DNA of 64,000 nt from Lepidodermella squamata (taxonomy: Eukaryota > Gastrotricha), in NCBI GenBank assembly GCA_047495785.1, contig JBLDXI010000028.1, positions 124,001-188,000 of the forward strand. Direction: 5' to 3'. The notes under the pieces are model-generated. The model did not search any database. It saw nothing but the letters and a program-made list of their open reading frames with translations, and was not told where the DNA came from. The number at the start of each line of letters is the position of its first letter. Position 1 is the stretch's first letter. Positions 50,921 to 61,360 of this stretch are shown piece by piece. The translations under genes and the position numbers were made by a program.

Positions 50921-53550
50921 TTAAAGCGACGGGAATTCGCTCTCGTCGACAATGGCGGTTCGGCATTTCGGACACCGACCGTCGCCCTTGTCCTTCCAGT
51001 CCTTGATGCAGGTGCGGTGGAAGCGGTGGCCGCATCGCAGTTTCTGCACCTGCGTCGCATCTCGCATGTGATCAAAGCAGATCGTGCACTGAAAATTTAT
51101 AAAAAAAATCAATAATATTCTCCGAAAGGGGACTCGACGCAGACATAATACGATTAAAAATCATTTTCATCAACAAATGATCATTAGAAAAGAGCACTTT
51201 TTTGAAAATAGCCTTACACTAAGATCAGTATCTTGGAAGGCTGTAGCCGTCGATGCAGTCGTCGGTTTCCAGTAGGGCCGCGACGGCGCCGGAGCCGGTG
51301 CCAAGTTGCGTGCACTATTCGCAGCATTCGCCTGTTGCTGCGCAGCCGTCGTCGAAGCCGTCGACGGCACGTTGGCCAAGAGGTGGTCCTGGCCTGGCAT
51401 CACCGTGCCCAGAAATTCCGAGCCGTGGGCATTCGCGCAGTCCTCGGCCGATTTGCGGCACGTGCCGGCGTTCCACGAAGAGCAGAGCTTGGTGCGACGG
51501 CGGGGTCGCAGATCGCCCTTGCCGTGGGCGAACCCGCAGGCGCCGCCACGAGGGCACTGGCTGTTGGCGGCGTAGTCCGAACACAAAATCGTCTTGTGTC
51601 TAAAAACAAATGGCGAATTTTAGTACAGTAGTCATATGTTTACCCAATTTTAAACTACAACTCACTTCCACTCGGCGAGCAGTTTTTCGGAGATGCCAGC
51701 ACTCGCAGCCGCCGCGCCATCCGCCGCGCGTTGCGCCTGTTTGCGCTTGTACGCCTCGGCGCCTCGCTCGATGAACTCGTTGACGATTTCGACAATCATG
51801 TCGCGGTCCAACTGGCCGAAGTTCGCCGTCTTGTCGTACGCCTGCATCGCCAGCTTCACCGCCTCGACCGCCACCTGCTTGCCAACGTCGTACGAGCCGT
51901 ACTTCTGCTCGAGCCCCAGTTGCTTGATCACCATCTCGACAATATCCCAGTACGCCATCGGGCCCTTGTTCGCCTGTTGCAGCTGAGCGGCGATCGGTCG
52001 CGATTGCACGACAATCGGCGCTGCCGCCATCGGTCGCGTCTGCACCGGAATAACCGGCCGCGGCGGAACACTCGACGATGCGATTGAATTAGCCGTCTGC
52101 GATCGGTAATCAACAGGTGGCGGCTGAGTCGCCGTGCCGAAATCGTCGAAGTCGTCGTCGTCGAACGTGTCCTCCGAACCCGAGCCGTACTCGTCCATGT
52201 CCATCAGCGATGGCTTGCCCGATGGCTTGTTGTTATTGTTGTTGGCAGGTGGTGTTTTCGATGGAATTTGAGCTTTTGCGGCGGGTAGACTTGCGGCTAC
52301 AGCCGGCTTCTTCAGCTTCTGCTGCTGTTGTTGGTGCAGGGCATCGACCACCTGTTGAGCCCGTCGAACTGCTTCGGTCGAGCGTTGGCAAGCATTCGGC
52401 AACAGCGACAGAGCACTCTGAAAAATCAAATTATTTTCACAATTTTCAACAATATTTCAAGTTGACTAAACAATAACAAGTGAGAAGATAACTATAGGCT
52501 ATATAGAAGTTAGAAATGGGAAATTTTACCTGGTCGGACGAAAGTCGAAAATATTCGTGGAACCGAGCCAGGAATGGCGCAAATTCTTTTGAACCGCCGA
52601 TGAGCCGGCGATAGCCTTCCTCCTGCGACAAGTGGCCGTAAACTTTCGAGAGGCCAACATTCGACTCGCCGTACTTCTGCTTGATTTTATTCGTCAGAAA
52701 ATCAACGCAACGCAACGTTTGCAGGGCGTCCTCCGGGCTGAGATCGGCCAGCGGATCAACAGGTGGTTGTTGCTGATATGAAGACGCGCTAGCAGCCGCC
52801 GGTTGAGACGACGACTGGACTGGCTTCCCATGCGTTGTAAGATCCTCGCCAAACGTGTCGAAATCGTCGAGATCCGCCAGATTTTGCGACGGCACTGCCC
52901 GGCTGCTGGTGCCATTGGTCGTGATTGGCGCTATCGGGGCGACGGTTCCGAAAGTTTCGAACTCGTCGTCGTCATCATCATCGGCGATTACAGGCGGAGG
53001 TGGTTTTGACGCCACGGCAGCAGCAGGCTTCGGTTGTTGCGACTGCACCCACGACAGAACCCGGTCTTGTTGGCCTAAAAAACGCATTTTTCTTTAGAAA
53101 ATTAAACTAATTTAACATTTGAAACCGACCTGCCCTGTCGAAACCAGGCGGAGCTTTAGCCGGTGCGGGTACGTTGTTGTTAGTATTGCTCGAACTAGGC
53201 GCAACAATCGCCGATGGACCAGCACCAGCGGTGACGATCGGCCAGGCATCACGCAGCAATTTCGCTATTTTGAAATCGATTCGAAAAGCTAACGGCGGCG
53301 TTTCTTGAACATTCGCACCGGCCCGGACGCGTTGCAGATTCGACTCCCATGTCGTCTCTAACTCGGCCTTCTTGTCCTCGATTTGCCGCTTCAGCTCATT
53401 CAGGCTCTTCGTCAAATCAGCGTTCAAATTCGGCGCCAGTGATCGGAAAGTTCGCAGCAGGGAGTCGTAGGAGTCGAATACGGACTTCCACGACTCGTAG
53501 CACGCCTCCAGGTAGTCGGCACTCAGCTGAAATCGCTCGCTATCAACCAT
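50921..53550 (-). CDS. R2: N-domain / winged-helix-like / tandem CCCH / RING-H2 protein
   Basis: Minus strand, exons 53550-53130, 53074-52530, 52417-51666, 51599-51218, 51088-50921; phases 1,0,2,0 match and give 755 residues. N-domain (about 10-110): YLEACYESWKSVFDSYDSLL, LNELKRQIEDKKAELE, GANVQETPPLAFRIDFKIAK. APPGFDR followed by LSWVQ is shared with R3. The winged-helix-like domain (about 240-330) has FLTNKIKQKYGES, YRRLIGGSKEFAPFL and HEYFRLSSDQ. Acidic motifs DDDEFETFG, LDDFDTFG and DDDDFDDFG punctuate the linkers. A helical domain (about 475-560) precedes two CCCH fingers: C579-x8-C-x5-C-x3-H and C612-x7-C-x6-C-x3-H, with HKTILC lead-in and GKGDLRPRRR linker. The last exon is a clean RING-H2 (CTICFDH, LRCGHRFHRTC, CPKC). 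Probably an RNA-binding E3 ligase (inference). Confidence 0.86.
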
Positions 53551-54591
53551 TTTTTATAGCAGTAGTAATTTTAAACAGTGTGTATCGACTTGTACTTCTA
53601 GGTCTAGAACTTAGTTCTTAGTTCTAAGTTCTTAGCGGTGTGTAATGGCGGGGTAGAGTTGTAGCAGTTTATCAGTTCAGCTAATGATGGCCAATCGTCC
53701 AATCGAATCCAAACAAATTGATAAATCAATCAACAAAATTAATCAGATCTAAAGACGAGAATTACAGCTTTGAATAAGTTAAATTGTGGCACAAATAGAT
53801 TTGACAAAAATTGGCAAAATCAAAAATACGAGAGCGCATTGTCTCTACCTAGACTGATTTATAAAAAAATAATCGAAAATTAAATAACCAGAAAAATCAA
53901 GTTGAATAAAATTTAACATGGGTTGAGTTAAAAAGTTGAGTTTTACCATTGATACAATTAGCGGAACCTGATTCCTCATTTGCATAGAAAAATTCGAAAA
54001 CAGCATTTCGTAATTAAAAAATTTGAAAATTCTTCTGAAATTAAATTTAATAAAAATAATCTTAATTAGGCTTGCATATTGATCGAAAATAAAATTTCGG
54101 GCCTTGGGATTCTATTTTTGTCGTTGTCCCATTTTGTTCCATGGGTTCCATAAAGCTAAGGTTTTTCATTCCTATTTTTAATTCAGTTCAAGGTTTAATT
54201 CAGCCAAGAAAGGCATCACAAAGTCAAAACTGAAAGATCACTATAAAGATCACCTAGTCAAAGCTCTGCATAACAAACAAAGAACTATATGGAAATCAAC
54301 AACCCGCTTTGAGCAAATGTATTTTTTGGAAAAACAGTGATTAGAGAGATGCATAACTAGTCGATTCATTTTTGAGCACACATTCTTTTGTTGAAAAAAA
54401 AGACTGAAAGCCAGAACGTAGACGTAGCAAAAAAAGAACTAGGAAGTGGATGTGAATGTGGTCGTCACAAGAGATTAATCAGCAGCTATTTTCAATTTTA
54501 GCAACAAGCGTGTCCAGCCAGTTAATAAGGGGTGCCATCTGCTCATCGCGCGCACGCGACCGCATTTTTTGCAGCTTTTCCCTCGCCGTCT
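53551..54591. other. Intergenic between R3 and R2
   Basis: AT-rich, no coding exon. I looked on the minus strand for CCCH or RING motifs that would complete R3 and saw none. Confidence 0.55.
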
Positions 54592-56682
54592 CTATTTTTT
54601 TGTTGTCAACAATTTAGGCAGCCGGCTGTTGCGCTGCCACGTGGTGTTGTCCTCCAGCAGCGGTGGCGGCCGCGAATCGAACACGTCGTCGAAATCGTCC
54701 ATGGCCGACATGACGCGGCGCCGGCCTGGCGCAACTTCCTGATGCTGCTCCTCACTGCCGCCATCGCCGTAATCGTCCATATCTAAGAGCGTCTTCTTCG
54801 CAGCCGAAACCGAAGTCGATTTCATCGGCAAAATTGGTTGTTTAATCGCCGGTGGTAGCTGTTGCTGTTGAGGCTGTTGTTGTTGCTGCAGAATCGGCTC
54901 GTTTTTCACGCTGCTACTGCCCTTACGACCCTTACGCGCCGCCTCATCCGCCGCTTTTTTCGCCAATTTCACGGCTTCGGTCGAGCGGCGACACGCTCCA
55001 GTGACCAGCGTAACCTCGTCTCGGCTCGAGTTCAGCGCGAAAAATTCAGGGAATTGGCCGAGGAAGTCGGGGAATTCTGCCAGCCCGCCGATCAGTTTAC
55101 GATACGAGCGTTCTTCGGCTAGATGACCGAATAACTTGACGAGTTTCACGCTCGCTGTTTCGCCGTATTTCTGCTTGATTTTTGCGGTTAGAAAATCGAT
55201 GCATCGCATGGTTTCGTGAACAGCAGGCGGGTCACCGGGCGGTAGTCGAATCACATCTAATTAAAAAATTAAATTGAGTTCAATTGTCGGTTTAAAAAAT
55301 TCGCTTTCCAGTGAAATTTTACAGTGAAAAAAATCCTGCCGAACCTCACAACATTTGTTCAAGGCAATTTGTTTACAATACAGAAGTTTTGAATTTTTCA
55401 TTTAAAAATCAGAATTTCAACTAAATAATTGTCGAATTGTCACATTTTAAACCATACCTTGGTGTTCACAATTTTTAAATAGAGTAAATTACGAACTTGA
55501 TGGCTGAACTGGTTTCGGTGGGCCGAGAGGGGCTGAAGCAGGGCGAGGCGGGGGCGGTGGCACGTGTTCGCCGAATGGTTCGAAGTCGTCCAGATCATCG
55601 AGATCATTCGCTTTCCGATTCGTCGGGTAGGGCGCGTGGTTTTCAACGTCCGCGAGATTGAGAGCCGCGTTCGTCTTCGCCACTAAGCCTTCGGCGTCTG
55701 ACACCGAACCGATCGAGTCGAAATCGTCAAAATCATCCATATCACCACCACCACCACCACGGCCATTAACTGGGGCAGGGACTGGAGCGGGAGGGGGTGG
55801 TGTGACCACTTTTGGCTGCGACGACTTGTGAGGCGGTGGTTTCTGTTACGATAAAAAATCGCATCGTTACAAATTGGGAGACAAATCTCACAAGTTTACA
55901 CAATTTTCGGAAATATCATGGATTTATGCATGGCATCTGCCGAGAAAAAAATAGACGAATTCTCAAAATTTGCAGGATATGAGAAATCCCTTTGCCCCAA
56001 ATGTGAGTGATTTTTCTCGCAATTTAATTATTCATCGAAAAATCTGCAAAAAATGAAAAAAATCCTTCGGTATTAGCGAGGTTTAATATTTTACAAATTC
56101 AAAACTGATGCTATTATTCGAATCATTTTCAAGCCCTCTAAGCCAAATACAAGAACTCACAGCATCGACAGTTTGAACCCAAGACATGATTCGATCGAAC
56201 CCAGGCGGCGCTTTCTTATTCTCCTGTTCAACATCACATGGACTGCTCTTCACTTCTTCAACTTTCGCAGCAGGTTGGCTAATTTTATTCTCGAAATCAG
56301 AGGCGCCTGAAACTGGCCGTTCAATCGGCGTCGGCGTTGGTCCTGGAGCTGTTGGAGCATTCACCGGCCAGGCACTTCTCAGATACTTCGCAATGCTAAA
56401 ATCAATCGAACACGCAACAGGCTGCGTTTCCTGCACATTCGCACCCCGCTGCCGAACCATTTCCACGCTATCTTCAAACGCCATGTCTATAGCGAGTCGT
56501 TTATCTTCAATGTGCCGCTTCAATTCATTGAGGCCCTTCGTCAATTCTGCGCTGAGGTTCGGCGACATTGCCCGGAAAGTTCGCAGCAACTGGTCGTAAG
56601 AGTCGAAAACGGTCGCCCAGGCCGCGTGACACGTCTCGAGGTAGTCGACACTCTTCTTATCGACCTTGACACTATTCGCCAT
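54592..56682 (-). CDS. R3: short family member, N-domain plus winged-helix-like domain, no zinc fingers
   Basis: Minus strand, exons 56682-56161, 55842-55497, 55256-54592; phases 0 and 1 match and give 510 residues. The N-domain (YLETCHAAWATVFDSYDQLL, LNELKRHIEDKR, GANVQETQPVACSIDFSIAK) and the KAPPGFDR..SWVQ motif are close to R2. The Pro-rich middle carries MDDFDDFDSIGS and DDLDDFEPFG. The winged-helix-like domain (about 306-375: FLTAKIKQKYGET, YRKLIGGLAEFPDFL, PEFFAL) is followed by STEAVKLAKK, a Gln-run, DMDDYG and AMDDFDDVFDS. The protein then ends, where R2 continues into the helical, CCCH and RING parts. The frame is intact, so it looks like a functional shortened paralogue, perhaps a competitor or scaffold without RNA-binding fingers (inference). 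Confidence 0.8.
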
Positions 56683-57391
56683 TTTTATTACTCAATTTTA
56701 CATTCAACAACTACAAAAAATGGAGGGGAAAAATAAAATTTGCGAAAGTTCAGCACGGATGTATTTTTTCTGATTTTTGACCTCCTCAACAGAAAATTAG
56801 AAAATTATTCCGATATAGAGAGAAAAATAGCATGCAGTCTTTGGTAGTAATTAAAATTTAATAAAATCTGAGATTATTTTATCGATGGTAAATACAAGAG
56901 GAGTGTTTTGAGGACTGACTTCAAGGCCGAAGCCAAACTTTCGCGATTTTTTGTATGCATATAATGAAGAAGAAATATATGGAGAGTAAACTGGAAAAAT
57001 ATGTGTAGTTGAGCAATTCTGAAAAAATCATAACACTTTCTTCAAAAAATTGAGCACGCAATCGATAAATCACAATTTCAAGAATGAGCAAAATGAAACG
57101 CAGAAGATTGAAGTAGACAGATTTTTCATGACAAATAAAAATCAAAATTCGACTTCATAAAAATAATTATTTCAATTTTTCAACGTAAAATTTTATCGAT
57201 TTTATGGTATTTATAGAAAATCGAATTTTGATTTTTGTAAAATTTGGTTTCGGAAAATACAGAATTATGAAGGCAAAATTAGAGTTTGTAGGCGCGATCA
57301 TACAGTTCGATATTCACAATAAAAATTGAAAAAAAATATCTGGAAAAAGTCTTTGGTTTTTTCAAGGGAGCAAACTGAAAATGCATGAAAA
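56683..57391. other. Intergenic between R4 and R3
   Basis: AT-rich DNA that must hold the R4 3' UTR and R3 promoter. Several AAATCGAATTTTG-type strings recur between 57130 and 57235. No gene was seen. Confidence 0.5.
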
Positions 57392-60300
57392 TCATTCCTG
57401 TTCGAAATCCAGCTCAATACTCGCAGCAATCGGTTGATTTTTACACATAGCCAATGGGCGTGATTGATTCGTTTTGTTGTTGTTGTTGTTGCCATCGAAC
57501 TGATGATGATGCAGGCCGCCCGGGCCGGGCAGGGACGATCGACGGGCCTTGTCCTCGTAGAAGTCGAAATCGTCGAAAACCGACGAGAAAATCTTGCGGT
57601 CGTGGAAAATTCGCAGCATGCGGACGCCCTGCGCCGGCGGCAGGATTTCCTGCGTGTCTCGGCTCTTGCACACCGGTTTGCCGTCCTCCGGCAGCACAAT
57701 GTCGCGGAAGTCGCGGAACGGCACGTCCTTGACGTAGATCCACTTCACGGCGAACGCGCCTTTCCACCGCGGCGTCGACCAACAGCCAGCTAAAAGCGAA
57801 AAAAGTCGCAGAATTATTTGAAATCTTATAAAGAATTTTGATGACGTAAAAATATTCTGAATTATTGAAATTTTAGCAAATAAGTGCAATTTGTGACATT
57901 TCAGAGTAAAACGGAATGAATGAAAAGTCACGCGCTCGGCCGTATTTATTAGTCATTTCCGATGTTTCAAGCAAAATTGAGCAATTTCTCTGCTGCAATC
58001 ATTACTTGTAGTGGCCACAGAGGCAGGGGCGGGGCGGGAGGAGGCGTGTCGGCGCGATGCGTGGCGCTGGAGTACAGGAGCAGCTCGCCATGCTTGGCGA
58101 ACAAATGGCGCAAATTGGAAGTTATCTAATGCAGCAACAGCAGCAGCAAATCACTAGTAATTGAGCTGACGGCGAGCCAACGCGAATGTCTCGAACTGCA
58201 CAGACGACTCACGGCGACTGTCGAAATGGCGCAATGGACGCCGCCCGAACAGCGGATTCAGGGCCTCGAAAACCGAGCGATTTAAAACAACCGCTTCGAC
58301 AAATGTAGACAACACCTCACATGGTCGAGGTGCACAAACAAACAAAGAATCGCTACGACGCTAACGAGCTTCGTGCGATAGCCAACCGTGGCCGGTGCCT
58401 CACTTAATTTTCGACTCGGTTCCCAACAAGGCAGTCGGATCGCGAGCCTCGACGACCCGACGATGACGGATGACATCATAATTGTTATATGAAAAACACA
58501 AAAATCTATAAGAAAGCTGATCGATCTTAGAAGCCAATCACTCTTCAGTCTTGCTTGCCGATTCGATTTTCTTCAACAACGAGATTCCTAATTAATCTAT
58601 CTACAAAAAACTTAGCGAGAAGCGTGCGAAAATTCGAACATTCGTGATCGCTTTTATATTACACTACTTGAAGAAGTATACAACATTCTTGAAAAGTTGC
58701 ACCCTGCACTTTACGTAATTGCATGCAAGAATAGAAAATTAACTGTTTTCGCTACAAGGCCAGCACTTTTTCGGCCCGAGCTGTTGCTGTCTCGCTTGGC
58801 AGCTCACTGGCGAAGCCGAGGAGCACAAGATGAGATAGCAGCAGCTTTTGATCTGCCTGAGGCTGCTTGGAAACGAGGCTCTAATCAGTGTCCAGGCCTG
58901 GTCATGATACTCACGAGCCCAAATAGGTGAGAGTTAGAAAATGAACCAAGGCTCATAAAAAATCCGGTAAAGCTCAGCCCAAGTTGGATTCCTTGTGTCT
59001 TTTGTTGAGTGACATACTGGGCACTGTTAATCCGACTGTATCCGAGGTCTTGAGGATCGATGTTGAGGAGGCTATTATTCGAGCGAGGAGAAAGAATCGT
59101 GAACTGATGAAACCCCGAGTATTGCCCCTTTTAACCGGATACGTTACATGCGAGAATGAAGTGAAGAGTAAATAGCTGGTGCCGAGAAATGTTCATTCCC
59201 CAATAATTCCCCCAACTTTCATTTCTTTTATAGGTTTTACTGATGGATAATGATGATGATGATTTAGCCTACGTGTTGGCTAACAGATCTCGGCGCCGAC
59301 GCCGAAGCGCAAAAATCGGAACTGCCGCGAATTAAATATGCCTTATTAAGAGCTGTTTCCCAGATAAATAAATAAAATGAGGCATACCATAGCGATCGAA
59401 ATCGACGGGGCTCGTCATTTGTGCCACGCCGCAGAAATTTCCGGTGTTATTGACGGAGAAGAACAGGTAGATGGGCGCGGGCGACGTGGCTCGGTAGACC
59501 TTATCGAGGCGCTGGTTGCCGCGGAACGTCGAGCACCACACCGAATACTTGATCGACGAGAAGATGGACTCCTCCGTGAACGACTTGATGACGAGATAAC
59601 GCGCGTCCTTCGTCTCTAAAGCGAAGTCACCCGCCGGGTTGATGCCGCCCTGGTCGACGAGGGCCTGCGCCGACTTGCACAACACCCCGCTCGCACTCGA
59701 CTCCGAGAAGCCGAGCGTGGCCCGTCTCGGCAGCTGCGGGCCTGTGTCGAACAGCCGAGCTTTCGTCGTTTTGTGGTGGCAGTCGCCGCTGTCGAACGCG
59801 TACGGCGGGTAGACGGGGGGCGACGAGGCGCGTCTCATCGACAACAGCTGCGAATTCACGTGGTGGTTGACGTGCGGCGGGATGGGCTTTTTGCGTAGAG
59901 GCGGCACCCGGACCACTTTGTTGAACATGGCGTCGTAGTCCCAGTCGCCGTCGAGGCGTTCGTCGCCCGACGAGTCGTTGATGTAGTCTTCGAGTGAGCC
60001 GCGCGAGTCGACGCTACACGACAGCACGCGATTTGAGTTTCGTTGGATTTGCGGCCGAGTTGGGACGAGACGTTCAGAGGCTGGTTCGCCCGGGGCGCCG
60101 AAAACCGAATGCCGGCGGAGTTGAGGGTTGTTGTTGTTGTTGTTTGTTGATGAAGTTGTAGTCGTTGTTGGATTGTTTTGGTTGTTGTTATTGTTATTCG
60201 GCAGGCCCAGGTTGTTGGATTGGTAGTAGTTGGACAGGGGCGAGTCTTGGCCGAGGTATTTGCTGTTCTGGAGCAGCATTTTCGAGTTGATGCTTGAAAG

Positions 60301-61360
60301 CAGGAAGTCGGTGTTCGGCAGAGATTTGCTCAACGGGCAGCTCGACCCAACAGACCTGAATGAGAAAACGAATTAATTAACGTGAAAAAGTCAGATGTCA
60401 GATTTCATTGCGTAATTTTTCTCCTGGGATTTTTGAACGATTTAGTAACCCTGCTAGATGGCTGTTTTCTGTTTTCTATAGCTTTACGACCGTTTAAGCT
60501 GACGGCCTGCCGCAGAGTTCTTACACTCTAAATTTAGGCCCCAAATTTGAGACTCCAGCGCTAGCCTTCCCTATATATGGTTTTCCCGAATTTCACGAAT
60601 TCACTAGAATCTCAGTTTTTTTCATCAGTACTAACCGATCTCCACATTACGTGTATTCAATGATCTGTGATCGACAGTTCTACTTCAGCCGATATCAATT
60701 TTACAAATCAGTGTTTTTTCCGATATATCAAAATCTGAAAACTCAACAATGGAAGAATTTCTACGACATTAGCAGGTAGCTAGAATGAAAATTATTATAG
60801 CATAGAATTGATAGAGCCAAGACGCTCAATTTTACGATATTAACACCCATTTTTCCCAAATTTGAACTTTATCTCCTGTAAAACCGAAAAGCAAGAGAGC
60901 AGGCTAGCAAGTACCCGAATGGATTCAGCATGTTGCTGCTGCCACTGCAGCCGCTGCTTCCGCTGTTGCTGTTGCTAGCGAGCGTCTGGCCGGCCGTGGC
61001 CCAGGCGGCGCGCACAAACTGCGGCCAGTCGATGTCGTCGAGGCGGCAGGCGATGGGCGCCGTCTCCTCGACGCTGGCGCCCTGCTGCAGCAGCGCCAAA
61101 TTCGCGTCGAACTCGTCCTCGAGCGAGACGCGCCGCGCCGCCTGCGCCCGCCGCCCGCCGTCAATCAGCGCCCGCAACTCGCCGTGGTGCTGCAGGCCCG
61201 CTGCCGCCGGCGCCGCCGTCAGCGAGCCGAACGTCTTCAGCAGCGAGTCGACGTCGGCGAGCACGCTGCGCCACGCGTCGTCCACCGCCTCCACGTACTC
61301 GACCCGCCGCCGAAACGCCTCGCCATCTAGCTGCTGCTGCTGCTGCTGTTGCGCCATCAT
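57392..61360 (-). CDS. YTHDF: R4: family N-domain fused to a YTHDF-type m6A-binding domain
   Basis: Minus strand, exons 61360-60915, 60355-59388, 57789-57392; phases 2 and 1 match and give 603 residues. Exon 1 is the R-family N-domain (YVEAVDDAWRSVLADVDSLL, QQGASVEETAPIACRL, FVRAAW), preceded by a Gln-run. Exon 2 starts with low-complexity Asn/Thr/Gln and Ser sequence, like the disordered arm of YTHDF proteins. The YTH domain (about 398-535) has RYLVIKSF, SIKYSVWCST, NQRLDKVYR, YLFFSVNNTGNFCGVAQM, CWSTPRWKG, WIYVKDVP and SRDTQE, then SSVFDDFDFYE. The three cage tryptophans are present (W421, W475, W480 by my count), so m6A binding should be intact. YTHDF proteins are cytoplasmic readers promoting mRNA decay or translation. 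The fusion rests on splice phase and on lack of any other YTHDF first exon; two separate genes remain possible. Confidence 0.8.
58000..59330. other. Long YTHDF intron with degenerate mobile-element-like DNA
   Basis: Part of the 1.6-kb intron between the two YTH exons, far longer than its neighbours. Short GC-richer blocks (58010-58480, 58690-58920, 58980-59170) carry broken reading frames, one with VHKQTKNRYD on the + strand, faintly like the end of an LTR-element polyprotein. No intact domain or terminal repeat was found. Confidence 0.35.
60521..60850. repeat. MITE family 3, partial copy in R4 intron 1
   Basis: CTCTAAATTTAGGCCCC, CTCCAGCGCTAG and ATTTTACAAATCAGTGTTTT match the left half of the 35740-36156 element in the same order and orientation. 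The right end has decayed. It lies between the N-domain exon and the YTHDF exon. Confidence 0.55.

Noticed and set aside
54592-56682. R3 as a pseudogene
   Set aside because: All frames are open, splice phases match and the conserved motifs are intact, so a short functional paralogue is more likely.
57454-57793. Plus-strand frames over the YTHDF last exon
   Set aside because: Shadow of the minus-strand YTH domain, which has all family motifs.
58697-59175. Two plus-strand frames in the YTHDF intron as genes
   Set aside because: Short, with no family motif or clear splice sites. They look like decayed mobile-element DNA.
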